A DNA stretch of 64,000 bases from Rhodoferax sp. OV413 (GTDB lineage Bacteria; Pseudomonadota; Gammaproteobacteria; Burkholderiales; Burkholderiaceae_C): contig CAMAWD010000015.1 in assembly GCA_945861785.1 (NCBI GenBank), positions 1 through 64,000 on the forward strand, in the 5' to 3' direction. The translations under genes were made by a program, and so were the position numbers. The notes beneath the pieces are model-generated. The model worked only from the letters and a program-made list of their open reading frames with translations. It did not search any database and was not told the DNA's origin. This document shows positions 45,512 through 54,284 of this stretch, piece after piece (position 1 is the first letter of the stretch; each line of letters starts with the position of its first letter).

Positions 45512-46871
45512 TCTTCACCTCGCCGTTCTCCTGCACCAGCCAGGACTGGATCGCATTGTTGTGGTAGATCGAGCGCGTGCCGCGCACTGCGCGCAACTGC
45601 CGGTAACCGGGCTGCACATAACCGGTGTCGTCGCTGGCCCGGCTCTGGATGATCGTGGCCTTGCCATCCCAGGCCCAGTCGATGTTGAAACGCGTCAGGC
45701 ACTTGCCCAGCACCGGGGTTTCCAGCCGCGCGGGGCGCCAGTTGCGTCCACCGTCCACGGAAACGTCGACCTTCTTCACCTTGCCGCGCCCTGACCATGC
45801 CAGCCCGGTGATATTGTGGAAACCCTGGTCCAGCAGCACCTGCCCACCGGACGGTGTGGTCACGACGCTTTTGCATTCCTGGATGCTGGTGTACTGCCGG
45901 TGCTGGCCGCCGGGCATCAGGTCGATGTAGTGCACTGCCTCGTCCTTGGTGGCATAGGGCATGTCACCGAGCTCGATGCGGCGCAGGTACTTGACCCAGC
46001 TCACCCCTTGCATGCCAGGCGCGACCAGACGCAGCGGGTAGCCGTTTTCGGGCCGCAGCATTTCGCCGTTCTGCCCGTAGGCCACGAGGACTTCGCCCGA
46101 CAGGATCTGGCCTATCGGAATGGTGCGGGTCATGGAAGACCCGTCCGCACCCTCAGCGAGCACGAACTTGCCGCGCTTGAGGTCTGCGCCGGCCATTTCC
46201 AGCAGGGTGATCAGCGGTATACCCGTGAATTCGCTGCACGACAACATGCCGTGGCTGTATTGCGCCGTGGGCACGGCCACGTTGCCCCACTCCATGCCGG
46301 TGTTGGCGCCGCATTCGATGAAGTGAAAACGCGACACGCTGGGCAGGCGCATGATCTCGTCGACTGTGAACACCTTGGGGCTCTTGACCATTCCAGGCAC
46401 CGATCCGTTGACCATCAGCCGGTGCCTGGACGGGTCGATGTCCCACCAACCCTGGTGGTGCCGCTCGAAATGCAATCCGCTCGGAGTCACGATACCGAAC
46501 ATCGACTGCATGGGGGCGAACGACACCGACGACTGGGTGGTCTGGGTCAGGCCGGGGCTCTGACGGCGTTGCAGGTTGGCCTCAAACTTCGACGGGCGGC
46601 CGTAACCCTCCGACGCGACGCCCTGCCCCAGGCCGCGGCTGTGCTCGGGCAATTCCAGGATGTTGCTGTCGCCACCAGCCGCAGGAACCGGGTTGCCCTG
46701 CGCCATCGCAGCCGGCACCGCAGCACCCGCTGCAGCGGCGGCGAATGCGTTGCGCAAAAAATCGCGTCGGCCGGACCGGGCTTGCTGGAAAACGGCCTTG
46801 ACACCTTCAGGGCTCAAAAACCCCTCCGGGGCACGGCGTATCCGTCCCACACCCAGATGATTCGTCTTCAC
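45495..46871 (-). CDS. soxC: SoxC molybdenum sulfur dehydrogenase (sulfite oxidase fold)
   Basis: 458 residues. Twin-arginine leader GRRDFLRNAFAAAAAGA. The molybdenum-coordinating cysteine is C187 in RFHFIECGANTGMEW; GQILSGEVLVAYGQNGEMLRPENGYPLRLVAPGMQG matches the SoxC/sulfite oxidase domain. Works with SoxD. First gene of the sox series. Confidence 0.94.
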   Translation of the reverse strand: MKTNHLGVGRIRRAPEGFLSPEGVKAVFQQARSGRRDFLRNAFAAAAAGAAVPAAMAQGNPVPAAGGDSNILELPEHSRGLGQGVASEGYGRPSKFEANLQRRQSPGLTQTTQSSVSFAPMQSMFGIVTPSGLHFERHHQGWWDIDPSRHRLMVNGSVPGMVKSPKVFTVDEIMRLPSVSRFHFIECGANTGMEWGNVAVPTAQYSHGMLSCSEFTGIPLITLLEMAGADLKRGKFVLAEGADGSSMTRTIPIGQILSGEVLVAYGQNGEMLRPENGYPLRLVAPGMQGVSWVKYLRRIELGDMPYATKDEAVHYIDLMPGGQHRQYTSIQECKSVVTTPSGGQVLLDQGFHNITGLAWSGRGKVKKVDVSVDGGRNWRPARLETPVLGKCLTRFNIDWAWDGKATIIQSRASDDTGYVQPGYRQLRAVRGTRSIYHNNAIQSWLVQENGEVKNVQLS

Positions 46872-46943
46872 GCAGCCTCCTTGATAGCGGGGTCCAGCCG
46901 GCAGGGCTGCCGGTCGCCGACCTCCTTCAATTGCTAAGTCAAC

Positions 46944-46963
46944 ATATTTGCATGAACGAATAT
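46944..46963. promoter_or_regulatory. Dyad upstream of soxC, candidate ArsR-family operator
   Basis: Arms ATATTTG and CGAATAT around a 6-nt spacer, 73-92 bp upstream of the soxC start. The 8-mer CGAATATA also occurs at 54698-54705, upstream of the ArsR regulator gene, suggesting a shared binding site. The arms match at 6 of 7 positions. Confidence 0.4.
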
Positions 46964-47038
46964 ATAACAGGAGAACCGGTCGACGATCTGGGGTTTACCC
47001 TTGCACCCCTCGCCGGCCTGGCCAATTTCAGCGCCGGC

Positions 47039-47362
47039 TCAGGGAAACCGGTAGTGGTCGCGGTTGAGCACTGCCGCGATGGCGGTCACCTCGTCCGGGA
47101 ACAGCGACAGCTTGAGTTCGGTGTTGCACTGCTCCACCATGCCGCGCAGAAACCCCGCCGTGTTGATGCGGCCGGCGGGCCGGTAGATCGCGCTGCCGTC
47201 GCCCCCCACCTTGCCGCGGTGGCACGCAACGCAGCGGTTGTCGGCAATGAGTTTTCGACCCAGTTCCAGATCGGCGCCGTCGAATATGCGCGCGCCTTGC
47301 CCGAATGCTGGCGCGGCCAGCAGGGCCGCTAAAAGCGCCAATGAAAACCTGCACTGCAACAT
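47039..47362 (-). CDS. Small monohaem c-type cytochrome
   Basis: 107 residues from ATG 47362; the longer frame upstream is not coding. Signal peptide LALLAALLAAPAFG, haem site C44-V-A-C47-H48. Periplasmic. Located upstream of soxC, in the direction of sox transcription, so likely an electron acceptor or donor for the Sox complexes. It is 167 bp from soxC. Confidence 0.85.
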   Translation of the reverse strand: MLQCRFSLALLAALLAAPAFGQGARIFDGADLELGRKLIADNRCVACHRGKVGGDGSAIYRPAGRINTAGFLRGMVEQCNTELKLSLFPDEVTAIAAVLNRDHYRFP

Positions 47363-47434
47363 GTTCGGGACCTTTCTCGCGCTGCGCCAGCGCAGGCGAC
47401 AACATGTTACCGTAGCGCCTGTTGGAGACAAGAC

Positions 47435-47662
47435 ATGCAGTTCACCGTGGAGCTTGATACATCCGGCCTCTTGTGCCCGATACCCATCATCAAGGCCAAG
47501 CGGGCCCTGGCGGCAATGGCTGGCGGCCAGGTATTGCGGGTCGTTTCCACCGACCCGGGCGCGGCGCGCGACATGCTGGCGCTGACCGCAAAAACCGGCG
47601 ACACGCTGCTCGAACAGACCAGCGAGAACAAGAAATTCATCTTCTACCTGCGCAAGGCCTGA
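47435..47662 (+). CDS. tusA: TusA/SirA-family sulfurtransferase
   Basis: 75 residues, with the catalytic cysteine C14 in LDTSGLLCPIPIIKAK. TusA accepts and passes sulfane sulfur. It is divergent from the small cytochrome and 25 bp upstream of the YeeE/YedE transporter, as in thiosulfate-uptake and sulfur-trafficking operons. Confidence 0.92.
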   Translation: MQFTVELDTSGLLCPIPIIKAKRALAAMAGGQVLRVVSTDPGAARDMLALTAKTGDTLLEQTSENKKFIFYLRKA

Positions 47663-47687
47663 TGCGCAGCGCCAGTCGCCCCATCCA

Positions 47688-48782
47688 ATGAGTCCCGCAA
47701 CCGCAGTCCTGGGTGGCGCGCTGGTGCTCGCCATGATTTTTGGCGCGGTCGCCAGCCGTAGCAGTTTCTGCATCATGGGTGCGATTTCGGATGCACGCAA
47801 CATGGGTGACCGGGACCGCCTGCGCATGTGGCTGCTGGCTGCCGCCGTGGCCATGGTCGGCGCCAACCTGATGCACCTTGCAGGCTGGATCGATTTGTCC
47901 CAATCGGTCTACCAGCGCCCTGTCGTTCCCTGGTTGTCGCTGCTGCTGGGGGGAACGTTGTTCGGCGTCGGCATGACACTCGCCGGTGGCTGCCCGAACA
48001 AGAACCTGATCCGCCTGGGCGGCGGCAGCCTGCGCGCACTGGTGGTGCTGGTGTTTCTGGCGGTCTCCGCCTACATGACGCTCAAGGGCTTGTTCGCACA
48101 TTGGCGCGCCACTTACCTGGACCGCTTCACGATCGACCTGTCGGCCATGGGCCTGGAGAACCAGGGCCTGGCCTCCATTCTGGCGAAAGCCACGGGCCTG
48201 CCCCATGTGCAGGCGCTGCTAGCGTGTGTTGCGGTGATTGGCATCGGGTTGCTGCTGCTTGTATTCAGGGACCGGCAGTTCCGCAGCCAACCGGGGATGG
48301 CAGCAAGCGCCACTGTGCTCGGCCTGCTCGTGGCCGCCGGGTGGTACCTGACGGGCCACATCGGCCACGCGGAAAACCCCGACACGCTGGAGATCGTGTA
48401 TTTCGCCACCAACACCCGAACTCTGGAATCGTTCAGTTTCGTGGCGCCCACTGCATACAGCCTGGAGTTGCTGATGTTGTGGACCGACCGGTCCCTGCAC
48501 GCCACCTTCGGCATCGTGAGTGTCACAGGTGTCATGCTCGGGTCGCTGGTGGTGGCACTCGCCACCCGCAGTTTTCGGCTCGAGGGTTTTGCGTCCTTGC
48601 AGGACCTGCAATTCCATATCGCAGGTGCAGTGCTGATGGGGTTCGGCGGTGTGACCGCCCTCGGATGCACCGTGGGCCAGGGTCTGTCGGGGCTGTCCGC
48701 ACTGGCACCCGGTTCCCTGATTGCGGTGGCGGGAATCGTGTGCGGGTCGGTCGCCACCATGAAATGGATGGAGCGCGCGTGA
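47688..48782 (+). CDS. YeeE/YedE-family thiosulfate transporter (TsuA/SoxT-like)
   Basis: 364 residues, about ten hydrophobic segments. The conserved cysteine motifs are SSFCIMGAISD, AGGCPNKN and ALGCTVGQG, matching TsuA-family thiosulfate carriers. Located between TusA and a DsrE-like protein, consistent with thiosulfate or sulfur compound import. The gene ends with a KWMERA tail. Confidence 0.85.
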   Translation: MSPATAVLGGALVLAMIFGAVASRSSFCIMGAISDARNMGDRDRLRMWLLAAAVAMVGANLMHLAGWIDLSQSVYQRPVVPWLSLLLGGTLFGVGMTLAGGCPNKNLIRLGGGSLRALVVLVFLAVSAYMTLKGLFAHWRATYLDRFTIDLSAMGLENQGLASILAKATGLPHVQALLACVAVIGIGLLLLVFRDRQFRSQPGMAASATVLGLLVAAGWYLTGHIGHAENPDTLEIVYFATNTRTLESFSFVAPTAYSLELLMLWTDRSLHATFGIVSVTGVMLGSLVVALATRSFRLEGFASLQDLQFHIAGAVLMGFGGVTALGCTVGQGLSGLSALAPGSLIAVAGIVCGSVATMKWMERA

Positions 48783-48844
48783 CACTTTCGCAAACTCTGT
48801 GCGTGTGCTTAAATATCAGCCACTACTAATTGAAAGAAACAACC

Positions 48845-49273
48845 ATGCGCCGCGTATTTCAAGTGTTGCTTGCATTTGCCGCCACCGTTGTGCTGTGTGG
48901 CACCGCGCTAGCCCAGGACCGTGTGGTCTACCACATCGACGACGCGGCGGCGCAGGCCACCAAGGGCCTGCGCAATATCCGCAACCACCTGGATGTGGCC
49001 CCCGACACCAAGATCACCGTCGTCACCCATGCCAACGGAGTGGATTTCCTGATGGAAGGCGCCAAGGACGCCAAGGACGCGAACATCGATTACGGCTCGC
49101 TGGTGAGTGCGCTCAAGGCGCGCGGCGTGGCGTTCGAAATCTGCGAGATCACGCTGCGAAACCGCAACCTCAAGAAAGAGCAGTTCACCATGGACGCGAC
49201 ATTCACCCCCTCGGGTGTGGTGCGTATCGGCCGCCTGCAAAGCCGCGAGAACTTCGCCTACATCAAGCCATGA
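48845..49273 (+). CDS. Secreted DsrE-family protein
   Basis: 142 residues from ATG 48845 (an in-frame TTG is at 48830). Signal peptide MRRVFQVLLAFAATVVLCGTALAQ. The mature part has VVYHIDDAAAQATKGLRNIRNHL, a DsrE/YchN-like fold, and contains EICEIT with one cysteine. Periplasmic partner of the sulfur oxidation set. Its stop overlaps the next gene start (ATGA). Confidence 0.8.
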   Translation: MRRVFQVLLAFAATVVLCGTALAQDRVVYHIDDAAAQATKGLRNIRNHLDVAPDTKITVVTHANGVDFLMEGAKDAKDANIDYGSLVSALKARGVAFEICEITLRNRNLKKEQFTMDATFTPSGVVRIGRLQSRENFAYIKP

Positions 49274-50268
49274 GCGCTGCCGGGCGCCTGGTGCCCACAG
49301 CGCGCACCGCGGAGTGGTTCCGGGCTCCGGCGCGCGGCTGGCTGGCGGCTGTGTCGATCCTTTGGCTGGCAGTCGCGGGCAGCCCGGCACTCGCGGTCGA
49401 GGTGCGTTTTGTGCGTGTCGCCGAGGGTGTCTATGCCCACATCGGCGACACCGGTGGCCGCAGCTACGACAACGAGGGGCTGAACGCCAACATCGGCATG
49501 GTAGTGACCCCCGAGGGCGTTGTGCTGATCGACAGCGGTGCGTCGTTCCAGTCCGCGCGGCAGATCCACCAGGCAGTGCGCCAAGTCACCAACCAACCCG
49601 TGCGCTGGGTGATCAACACCGGCGGGCAGGACCACCGATGGCTGGGTAATGGGTACTTCCGCGCGCAAGGCGCACAGACCATTTCCCATGTCCGGGCCCG
49701 CGCCGACATGCTGGCCCGCGGTGGCGACCAGATCGCGGTGTTGCGCGAGGTGCTGAAGGAGCGCGCCGACGCAACCGTGCCCACGCTGCCCGAGCGGTTC
49801 ATCGAGTCGGACGACGCGCAACTTGTCCTGGGCGGTGTTCGCCTGGAGTTGCGCCACCGCGGTGGCGGTCACACACCGGGCGACATGATGGTGTGGCTGC
49901 CGGACCGCAACATGATGTTCACGGGTGACGTCGTCTACACCGACCGCATGCTGGGCGTCATCCCGGTCAGCAACACGCGGGCGTGGCTCGCCACGTTCCA
50001 GGTGATCGAATCCTTGCGGCCCGCCACGATCGTGCCGGGGCATGGGAGCATCACCACCGTGGCCGGCGCCCAGGCCAGCACGCGCGACTACCTGGTCGCG
50101 CTGCGCGGCTACATGAAGAAGGCGGTGGACAGCGGTGTAGACGTGAGTGCGGCCAGCGCGGCCTTCAACGCTCTGCCGGAGTCGGCGCGTTTCATGCGGC
50201 TGCGCCATGGCCCCGACCTGATGCCGGGCAATGCGAGCTGGACCTACATCGAGGTGGAACGGGAATAA
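49270..50268 (+). CDS. SoxH-like MBL-fold metallo-hydrolase with altered HxHxDH motif
   Basis: 332 residues from ATG 49270; a signal anchor (LAAVSILWLAVAGSPALA) precedes the mature domain. The zinc site 1 motif HxHxDH reads TGGQDH here, so both early histidines are missing, while HRGGGHTPGD, FTGDVV and PGHGSITT keep the remaining ligands. Similar proteins occur in SoxH-related quinoprotein-relay groups. Function unknown. Co-located with the DsrE-like gene. Confidence 0.75.
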   Translation: MSAAGRLVPTARTAEWFRAPARGWLAAVSILWLAVAGSPALAVEVRFVRVAEGVYAHIGDTGGRSYDNEGLNANIGMVVTPEGVVLIDSGASFQSARQIHQAVRQVTNQPVRWVINTGGQDHRWLGNGYFRAQGAQTISHVRARADMLARGGDQIAVLREVLKERADATVPTLPERFIESDDAQLVLGGVRLELRHRGGGHTPGDMMVWLPDRNMMFTGDVVYTDRMLGVIPVSNTRAWLATFQVIESLRPATIVPGHGSITTVAGAQASTRDYLVALRGYMKKAVDSGVDVSAASAAFNALPESARFMRLRHGPDLMPGNASWTYIEVERE

Positions 50269-50319
50269 GCGCAAGGCTGTGGCCCCAACCGCGCAATGCA
50301 GCGGGAGGGCATGCCGGCT

Positions 50320-50814
50320 TTACGACAAGGCCTTGCGGGCGGTTGCGATACGCTGGTCCAGGTAGGCCCCGTAAAAATCCGCCAGCATGCCACCCACCAT
50401 GCGTTTGGCAATCTCCGTGCCCCCCCGGCCGAAAAACAGCACGGTCGGCGCCATCGTGACGCCCCAAGTGTGGACTTGTGCGTCGTGGCTGGTGCTGACC
50501 CCCTGAAAACCCACCAGCGCCCGCTGTGCCAGCATGTCGACCTGGACAATGGGCAGACTTTGTTCGCGCAACAGCGGCGCCAGGTAGTTCTCGCGCGCGA
50601 TCTTGCAAAACGGGCATCCCGGCAGGCTGACCATCACGATCAGCGGGTTGCCCTGCCCCAACGCGCCCGCCAGGTGCTGTGGCAATGACGTTGCCATGGG
50701 CAGGGTGACGCTGTCGGCGCGTGCGAGGCCGACAAGGCCGAACGCACCAGCGCCCAGCACCAGGCTGCGGCGGAACACAGCCCGCGCACCGCAGAGTCGC
50801 GGCAGCGGGTTCAT
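50320..50814 (-). CDS. SoxW-like periplasmic thioredoxin
   Basis: 164 residues. Signal sequence (LVLGAGAFGLVGLARA) and thioredoxin motif CPFC in VSLPGCPFCKIARENYL. The cis-Pro loop region VTMAPTVLFFG is present. SoxW-like proteins support SoxYZ/SoxXA in the periplasm. Its ATG overlaps the stop of the upstream MBL gene (ATGA). Confidence 0.8.
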   Translation of the reverse strand: MNPLPRLCGARAVFRRSLVLGAGAFGLVGLARADSVTLPMATSLPQHLAGALGQGNPLIVMVSLPGCPFCKIARENYLAPLLREQSLPIVQVDMLAQRALVGFQGVSTSHDAQVHTWGVTMAPTVLFFGRGGTEIAKRMVGGMLADFYGAYLDQRIATARKALS

Positions 50815-51809
50815 TTCGACTCCTGCTCCATCAGCAAATAGGTGTTGTAGGCGTTCATGCGGTTGGCAACCCGGAACAGCGGCAGCTTGTCGAAGCGGCT
50901 CCAGTCGGCCGCCTTGTAGGCATCCTCGAATGGATCCAGGTTCCTGGCCGCAGTTCCCATGGTAGTGCGAAGATGGACCAAATAGTCACGCGTGAGCTGC
51001 ATGTCTTCACGCGCCGACGTCGACACCGGGCCGTGCCCCGGAACGATCACGGTGGTATCGAACCCCAGCAGCGCATCCAGCGCCTTGATCCACTGCTTGC
51101 TGTCCGCCTGCCCGACAAACGGGATGCGGGCGCGAAACACCAGGTCGCCGGCGAACAGCAACTTTTGCCGGGGCAGGACCACCACCAGGTCTTCCGGTGT
51201 GTGGGATGGCCCCACATGGCGGATCTGCATGGGCACACCGCCAACGGTCAGTGTCAAGTCTCCATCGAGCCATTCGTCAGCATCCAACAGCCGGGTCTGG
51301 GCGTCAACCCATGGCGCGAGCTCCTGGCGCGAGGCTTCCAGCCGCAAGCGTGCAGTGTCGGACTGCAGGTACTCACGCGCAGCACGGTGGGCAAGGATGC
51401 GGGCACCCGCGGCCTTGAAAGCCTGCAAGCCGTAGATATGGTCGGCGTGGTAGTGCGTCACGATCACGTGGGTAATCGGCTGCGCGCTGACCTTGCGTAT
51501 CTCGGCGATCAGCCGCTGCGCCAGCGCCGGGGAACCCAGGGCGTCGATCACCACCACGCCAGCGGGCGTCACCACGAAACCCGCGTTGGAGATGAAGTTC
51601 TGGTTGGCCGGTGCACCCAGTGCGGAGAGCCCCTGCACGTACCACACGCCCGGCGCAACCTGCACCGGGAGCATGTCGACCACTGCCTGGGCCCTGGCCG
51701 AGCCCCCGGCGCACAAGGCCACGGCGCACACGACCACCCAAGACCGGACCAGGTACAACAGGCCGGCTGGCAGCTTGCGCAGCATCAAGCCGAATCGTGC
51801 CATAGTCAT
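50811..51809 (-). CDS. SoxH-like MBL-fold metallo-hydrolase (intact zinc motif)
   Basis: 332 residues. Signal peptide SWVVVCAVALCAGGSARA. The zinc motif THYHADHIYGL is complete, followed by HVGPSHTPEDLVV, FAGDLVF and PGHGPVST. Same length as its divergent paralogue at 49270-50268, where the first histidines are lost. Minus-strand unit with SoxW-like, cytochrome and FccAB genes. Confidence 0.8.
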   Translation of the reverse strand: MTMARFGLMLRKLPAGLLYLVRSWVVVCAVALCAGGSARAQAVVDMLPVQVAPGVWYVQGLSALGAPANQNFISNAGFVVTPAGVVVIDALGSPALAQRLIAEIRKVSAQPITHVIVTHYHADHIYGLQAFKAAGARILAHRAAREYLQSDTARLRLEASRQELAPWVDAQTRLLDADEWLDGDLTLTVGGVPMQIRHVGPSHTPEDLVVVLPRQKLLFAGDLVFRARIPFVGQADSKQWIKALDALLGFDTTVIVPGHGPVSTSAREDMQLTRDYLVHLRTTMGTAARNLDPFEDAYKAADWSRFDKLPLFRVANRMNAYNTYLLMEQESK

Positions 51810-51823
51810 ACGCCGCGACCGGG

Positions 51824-52486
51824 CTACTTTGCGCCCAGGTACTGTGCGACGGCCGCAATTTCCAGTGCCGTCATCTTGCCCACAATGGTGTGCATCACCG
51901 CGTTGTCGTTGTTGCGCTCGCGGGTGCTGAACTGCTTGAGCTGGGCCTCGGTGTAAACCGCATATTGCCCGGCCAGCCGGGGCAACGAGGCGGTGCCCAG
52001 CGCCTGCGGGCCATGGCAGCCGGCACAGGCCGGGACACCACTGTATTTGTTGCCGTTGTGGTAGACATACTTGCCCACGGCCGCAAGATCGGAGTCCTTG
52101 GCGGGTTCGGCGGGAACGGCCATCTTTTCGAAGTATTTGCCCAGCGCCACCATCTCGTCCGGCGTGAGTTTCGCCGCCATGTCACCCATGGCCGTGCCCT
52201 TGCGCTTGCCGGACTGGAAGTTGGCCAGTTGTTTGGCCGTGTATTCCCAGTGCTGGCCAGCCAGGCGTGGGAACATTTCGCTCGACGACTCGCCTTCGGC
52301 GCCGTGGCACAAGAAACACACACCCGAGACGATTTTTTTGGCGCGCGCCTCGTCGGCCTGGGCCCAGGACGCGCCGGCAACCACCAGACCGAGCAGGGCC
52401 GCAAGCACCCGGTGCAGCGCTGCCGGGCCTCGCGCACGTGGCGTCATCAACCGCACGCCGTGTGCACCTGGTTTGCCACCGCCCAT
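51824..52486 (-). CDS. Dihaem c-type cytochrome (c4-like)
   Basis: 220 residues from ATG 52486, where AGAGG sits 7 nt upstream. Two CxxCH sites (CFLCHG, CAGCHG) in repeated domains with the MFPRLAGQHWEYTAKQL / LPRLAGQYAVYTEAQL duplication, typical of cytochrome c4 family proteins. Signal peptide before TWAQA-like cleavage (VVAGASWAQA). Probably carries electrons from FccAB or SoxXA/CD to a terminal oxidase. Confidence 0.85.
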   Translation of the reverse strand: MGGGKPGAHGVRLMTPRARGPAALHRVLAALLGLVVAGASWAQADEARAKKIVSGVCFLCHGAEGESSSEMFPRLAGQHWEYTAKQLANFQSGKRKGTAMGDMAAKLTPDEMVALGKYFEKMAVPAEPAKDSDLAAVGKYVYHNGNKYSGVPACAGCHGPQALGTASLPRLAGQYAVYTEAQLKQFSTRERNNDNAVMHTIVGKMTALEIAAVAQYLGAK

Positions 52487-52499
52487 GCCATAACCTCTG

Positions 52500-53783
52500 T
52501 CAGGCCAGAGTGTCAGCCCAGATGTTGCGCGCCCAGGCCAGGGCATATTTGCCCTCGAGTTCGTTGGCGGCGCTCGACACACCACCTGAACCGGCGACCG
52601 TCAGCATGGTTTTTTGCGCGGCATCATAGCGGTGCACACTCGCCACGTGCACGACGTCTTCGTCACTGACAAAGCTGTAGCAGGTGTTGTTGTAGATCGG
52701 CATCGCATTCGGCTGCCCGCCAGTCAACAGGGCCACGACCGCCGCCGCGCAGGTCTTGCCGTGCTGGTTGGCCATGTGCCCCGACTTCGGCATTGCGGGT
52801 GCGATCTGGATCGAGTCGCCGAGTACATGGATGTTTTTCGCCGCCTTGGCCTCGTGCGTGAGGAAGTCCACCTCGCACCAGCGCTTGTTGGCCGTGGCCA
52901 GCCCGGTCTTCACGGCGATGTCGCCGGCGCGCATTGGCGGAATGACGTTCAGCACACTGGCCTTGACGTCGTCGTTGAATTCGAACTTGAGCGTATTGGT
53001 AGCGGCATCGACATCGACGGTGGCGTGTTTGGGGCGGTACTCGATGATGCCCTTGTAACGGTCGGCCCAGGCCTTCTTGAACAGCGGCCCCTTGGAGGTG
53101 ACATCGTCGTTCGCATCGAGGACCAGCACCTTGCTCCTGGGCTTGGCCTTGCTGAAGTAATGCGCCACCTGGCAGGCCCGTTCGTAGGGGCCCGGGGGGC
53201 AGCGGTAAGGCGCCAGGGGGATCGAGAGGGCATAGACGCCGCCATCGGGCATGGCTTCGAGCTGTCGGCGCAAGGCCACGGTCTGCGGGCCGGCTTTCCA
53301 GGAATGCAGTACCTTGTCCTGGGCGCCGGGTTTGGCCATGCCGGGCAGGCTGTCCCACATGAAGTCGACACCGGGCGACAGGATCAGGCGGTCATAGGGC
53401 AATTCGGCGCCGCCGGCCAGCCGCACCACGCGTTTGTCGGGGTCGATGGACGTGACCATGTCGCGCACCAGGTTCACCCCGTGGCGGCGCGCCAGGTTGT
53501 CGTAGGGCGTGGTGATGTCGGCCATGGTCTTGCTTCCGCCCAGCACAAGGTTGGAAATCGGACACGAGACAAACGCGGCATTGGGTTCAACCAGCGTGAC
53601 ATTGACCTGGTAGTCGGACCACATGCGGACGTACTTGGCCGCCGTGGCGCCACCGTACCCCCCGCCCACCACCACCACCTTGGGGCCCTTGCCGGCGCCG
53701 GAAGATGCACATCCAGCGGTCAGTCCGAGCACACCGAGCCCAGCGGCACCCGCCAGGGATTGCAGAATTTGACGACGTTGCAT
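52500..53783 (-). CDS. fccB: Flavocytochrome c sulfide dehydrogenase flavoprotein FccB
   Basis: 427 residues from ATG 53783. Leader ending with a possible lipobox (LGLTAGC), FAD-binding VVVVGGGYGGATAAKYVRM, and the redox-active cysteines in AAFVSCPISNLVLGG and APYRCPPGPYERAC. VIPPMRAGDIA and NIHVLGDSIQIAPAMPKSGHMAN match the family. Oxidises sulfide to sulfur with FccA. The gene for its haem subunit lies 11 bp upstream. Confidence 0.93.
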   Translation of the reverse strand: MQRRQILQSLAGAAGLGVLGLTAGCASSGAGKGPKVVVVGGGYGGATAAKYVRMWSDYQVNVTLVEPNAAFVSCPISNLVLGGSKTMADITTPYDNLARRHGVNLVRDMVTSIDPDKRVVRLAGGAELPYDRLILSPGVDFMWDSLPGMAKPGAQDKVLHSWKAGPQTVALRRQLEAMPDGGVYALSIPLAPYRCPPGPYERACQVAHYFSKAKPRSKVLVLDANDDVTSKGPLFKKAWADRYKGIIEYRPKHATVDVDAATNTLKFEFNDDVKASVLNVIPPMRAGDIAVKTGLATANKRWCEVDFLTHEAKAAKNIHVLGDSIQIAPAMPKSGHMANQHGKTCAAAVVALLTGGQPNAMPIYNNTCYSFVSDEDVVHVASVHRYDAAQKTMLTVAGSGGVSSAANELEGKYALAWARNIWADTLA

Positions 53784-53794
53784 GACCAGACCCC

Positions 53795-54103
53795 TTATTT
53801 CTTCAAGGCCGCGAAATAGGCGGCGAGTTGCTGCAGTTGCTCGTCGGAATACCCCTTCGAGAGCTGGTGCATGATGGTCGCGGGTTTGCGACCGGCCTTG
53901 AAATCGAGCAGCTTCTTGGCCAATTCGTCCTTGGGCGCGCCAGCCAGCGACTCCATGCCCGGTTGCGCGATTCCGGCAGTGCCGTGGCAGTTGGCGCATG
54001 CCGCCGCCCAGCTGCGAACCTGCAGCGCATCTGCCTGGGCCCAGGCGCCCATTGCCCCCCCGGCCAGCGCGCAAACAAGCGCCCACTTAGTCCATCTTTT
54101 CAT
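53795..54103 (-). CDS. fccA: FccA monohaem cytochrome c subunit
   Basis: 102 residues with a signal sequence (LVCALAGGAMGAWAQA), haem site C36-A-N-C39-H40. The sequence QPGMESLAGAPKDELAKKLLDFKAGRKPATIMHQLSKGYSDEQ is the usual single-haem partner of FccB. It is directly upstream of fccB and so forms the sulfide dehydrogenase. Confidence 0.9.
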   Translation of the reverse strand: MKRWTKWALVCALAGGAMGAWAQADALQVRSWAAACANCHGTAGIAQPGMESLAGAPKDELAKKLLDFKAGRKPATIMHQLSKGYSDEQLQQLAAYFAALKK

Positions 54104-54133
54104 GCTGGCTCCTTGAATCGAGAAGCAAGAATC

Positions 54134-54154
54134 ACCTGGTGGAGATCACCAGGT
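54134..54154. promoter_or_regulatory. Perfect dyad in the fccA leader
   Basis: Arms ACCTGGTG and CACCAGGT separated by 5 nt (GAGAT), 31-51 bp upstream of the fccA start. No T-run follows, so an operator or mRNA hairpin is more likely than a terminator. Confidence 0.45.
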
Positions 54155-54260
54155 AAATCGTTTATTGCTTATGTTTTGATTATTGATCGTAGCCGAAACC
54201 TGCACGACACGACCCCCGTGAAAACCCGAAGTCGGCGCGCCTGGAAACCCCCGCCACCGC

Positions 54261-54284
54261 GTTACCGCGTTACCGCGTTACCGT
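54261..54284. repeat. 8-bp tandem repeat after the ArsR gene stop
   Basis: Units of TTACCGCG repeated about three times; on the minus strand each reads CGCGGTAA, so every unit contains TAA. The regulator gene stop codon lies in the repeat. Slippage would change the tail or distance without adding sense codons. Confidence 0.6.
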
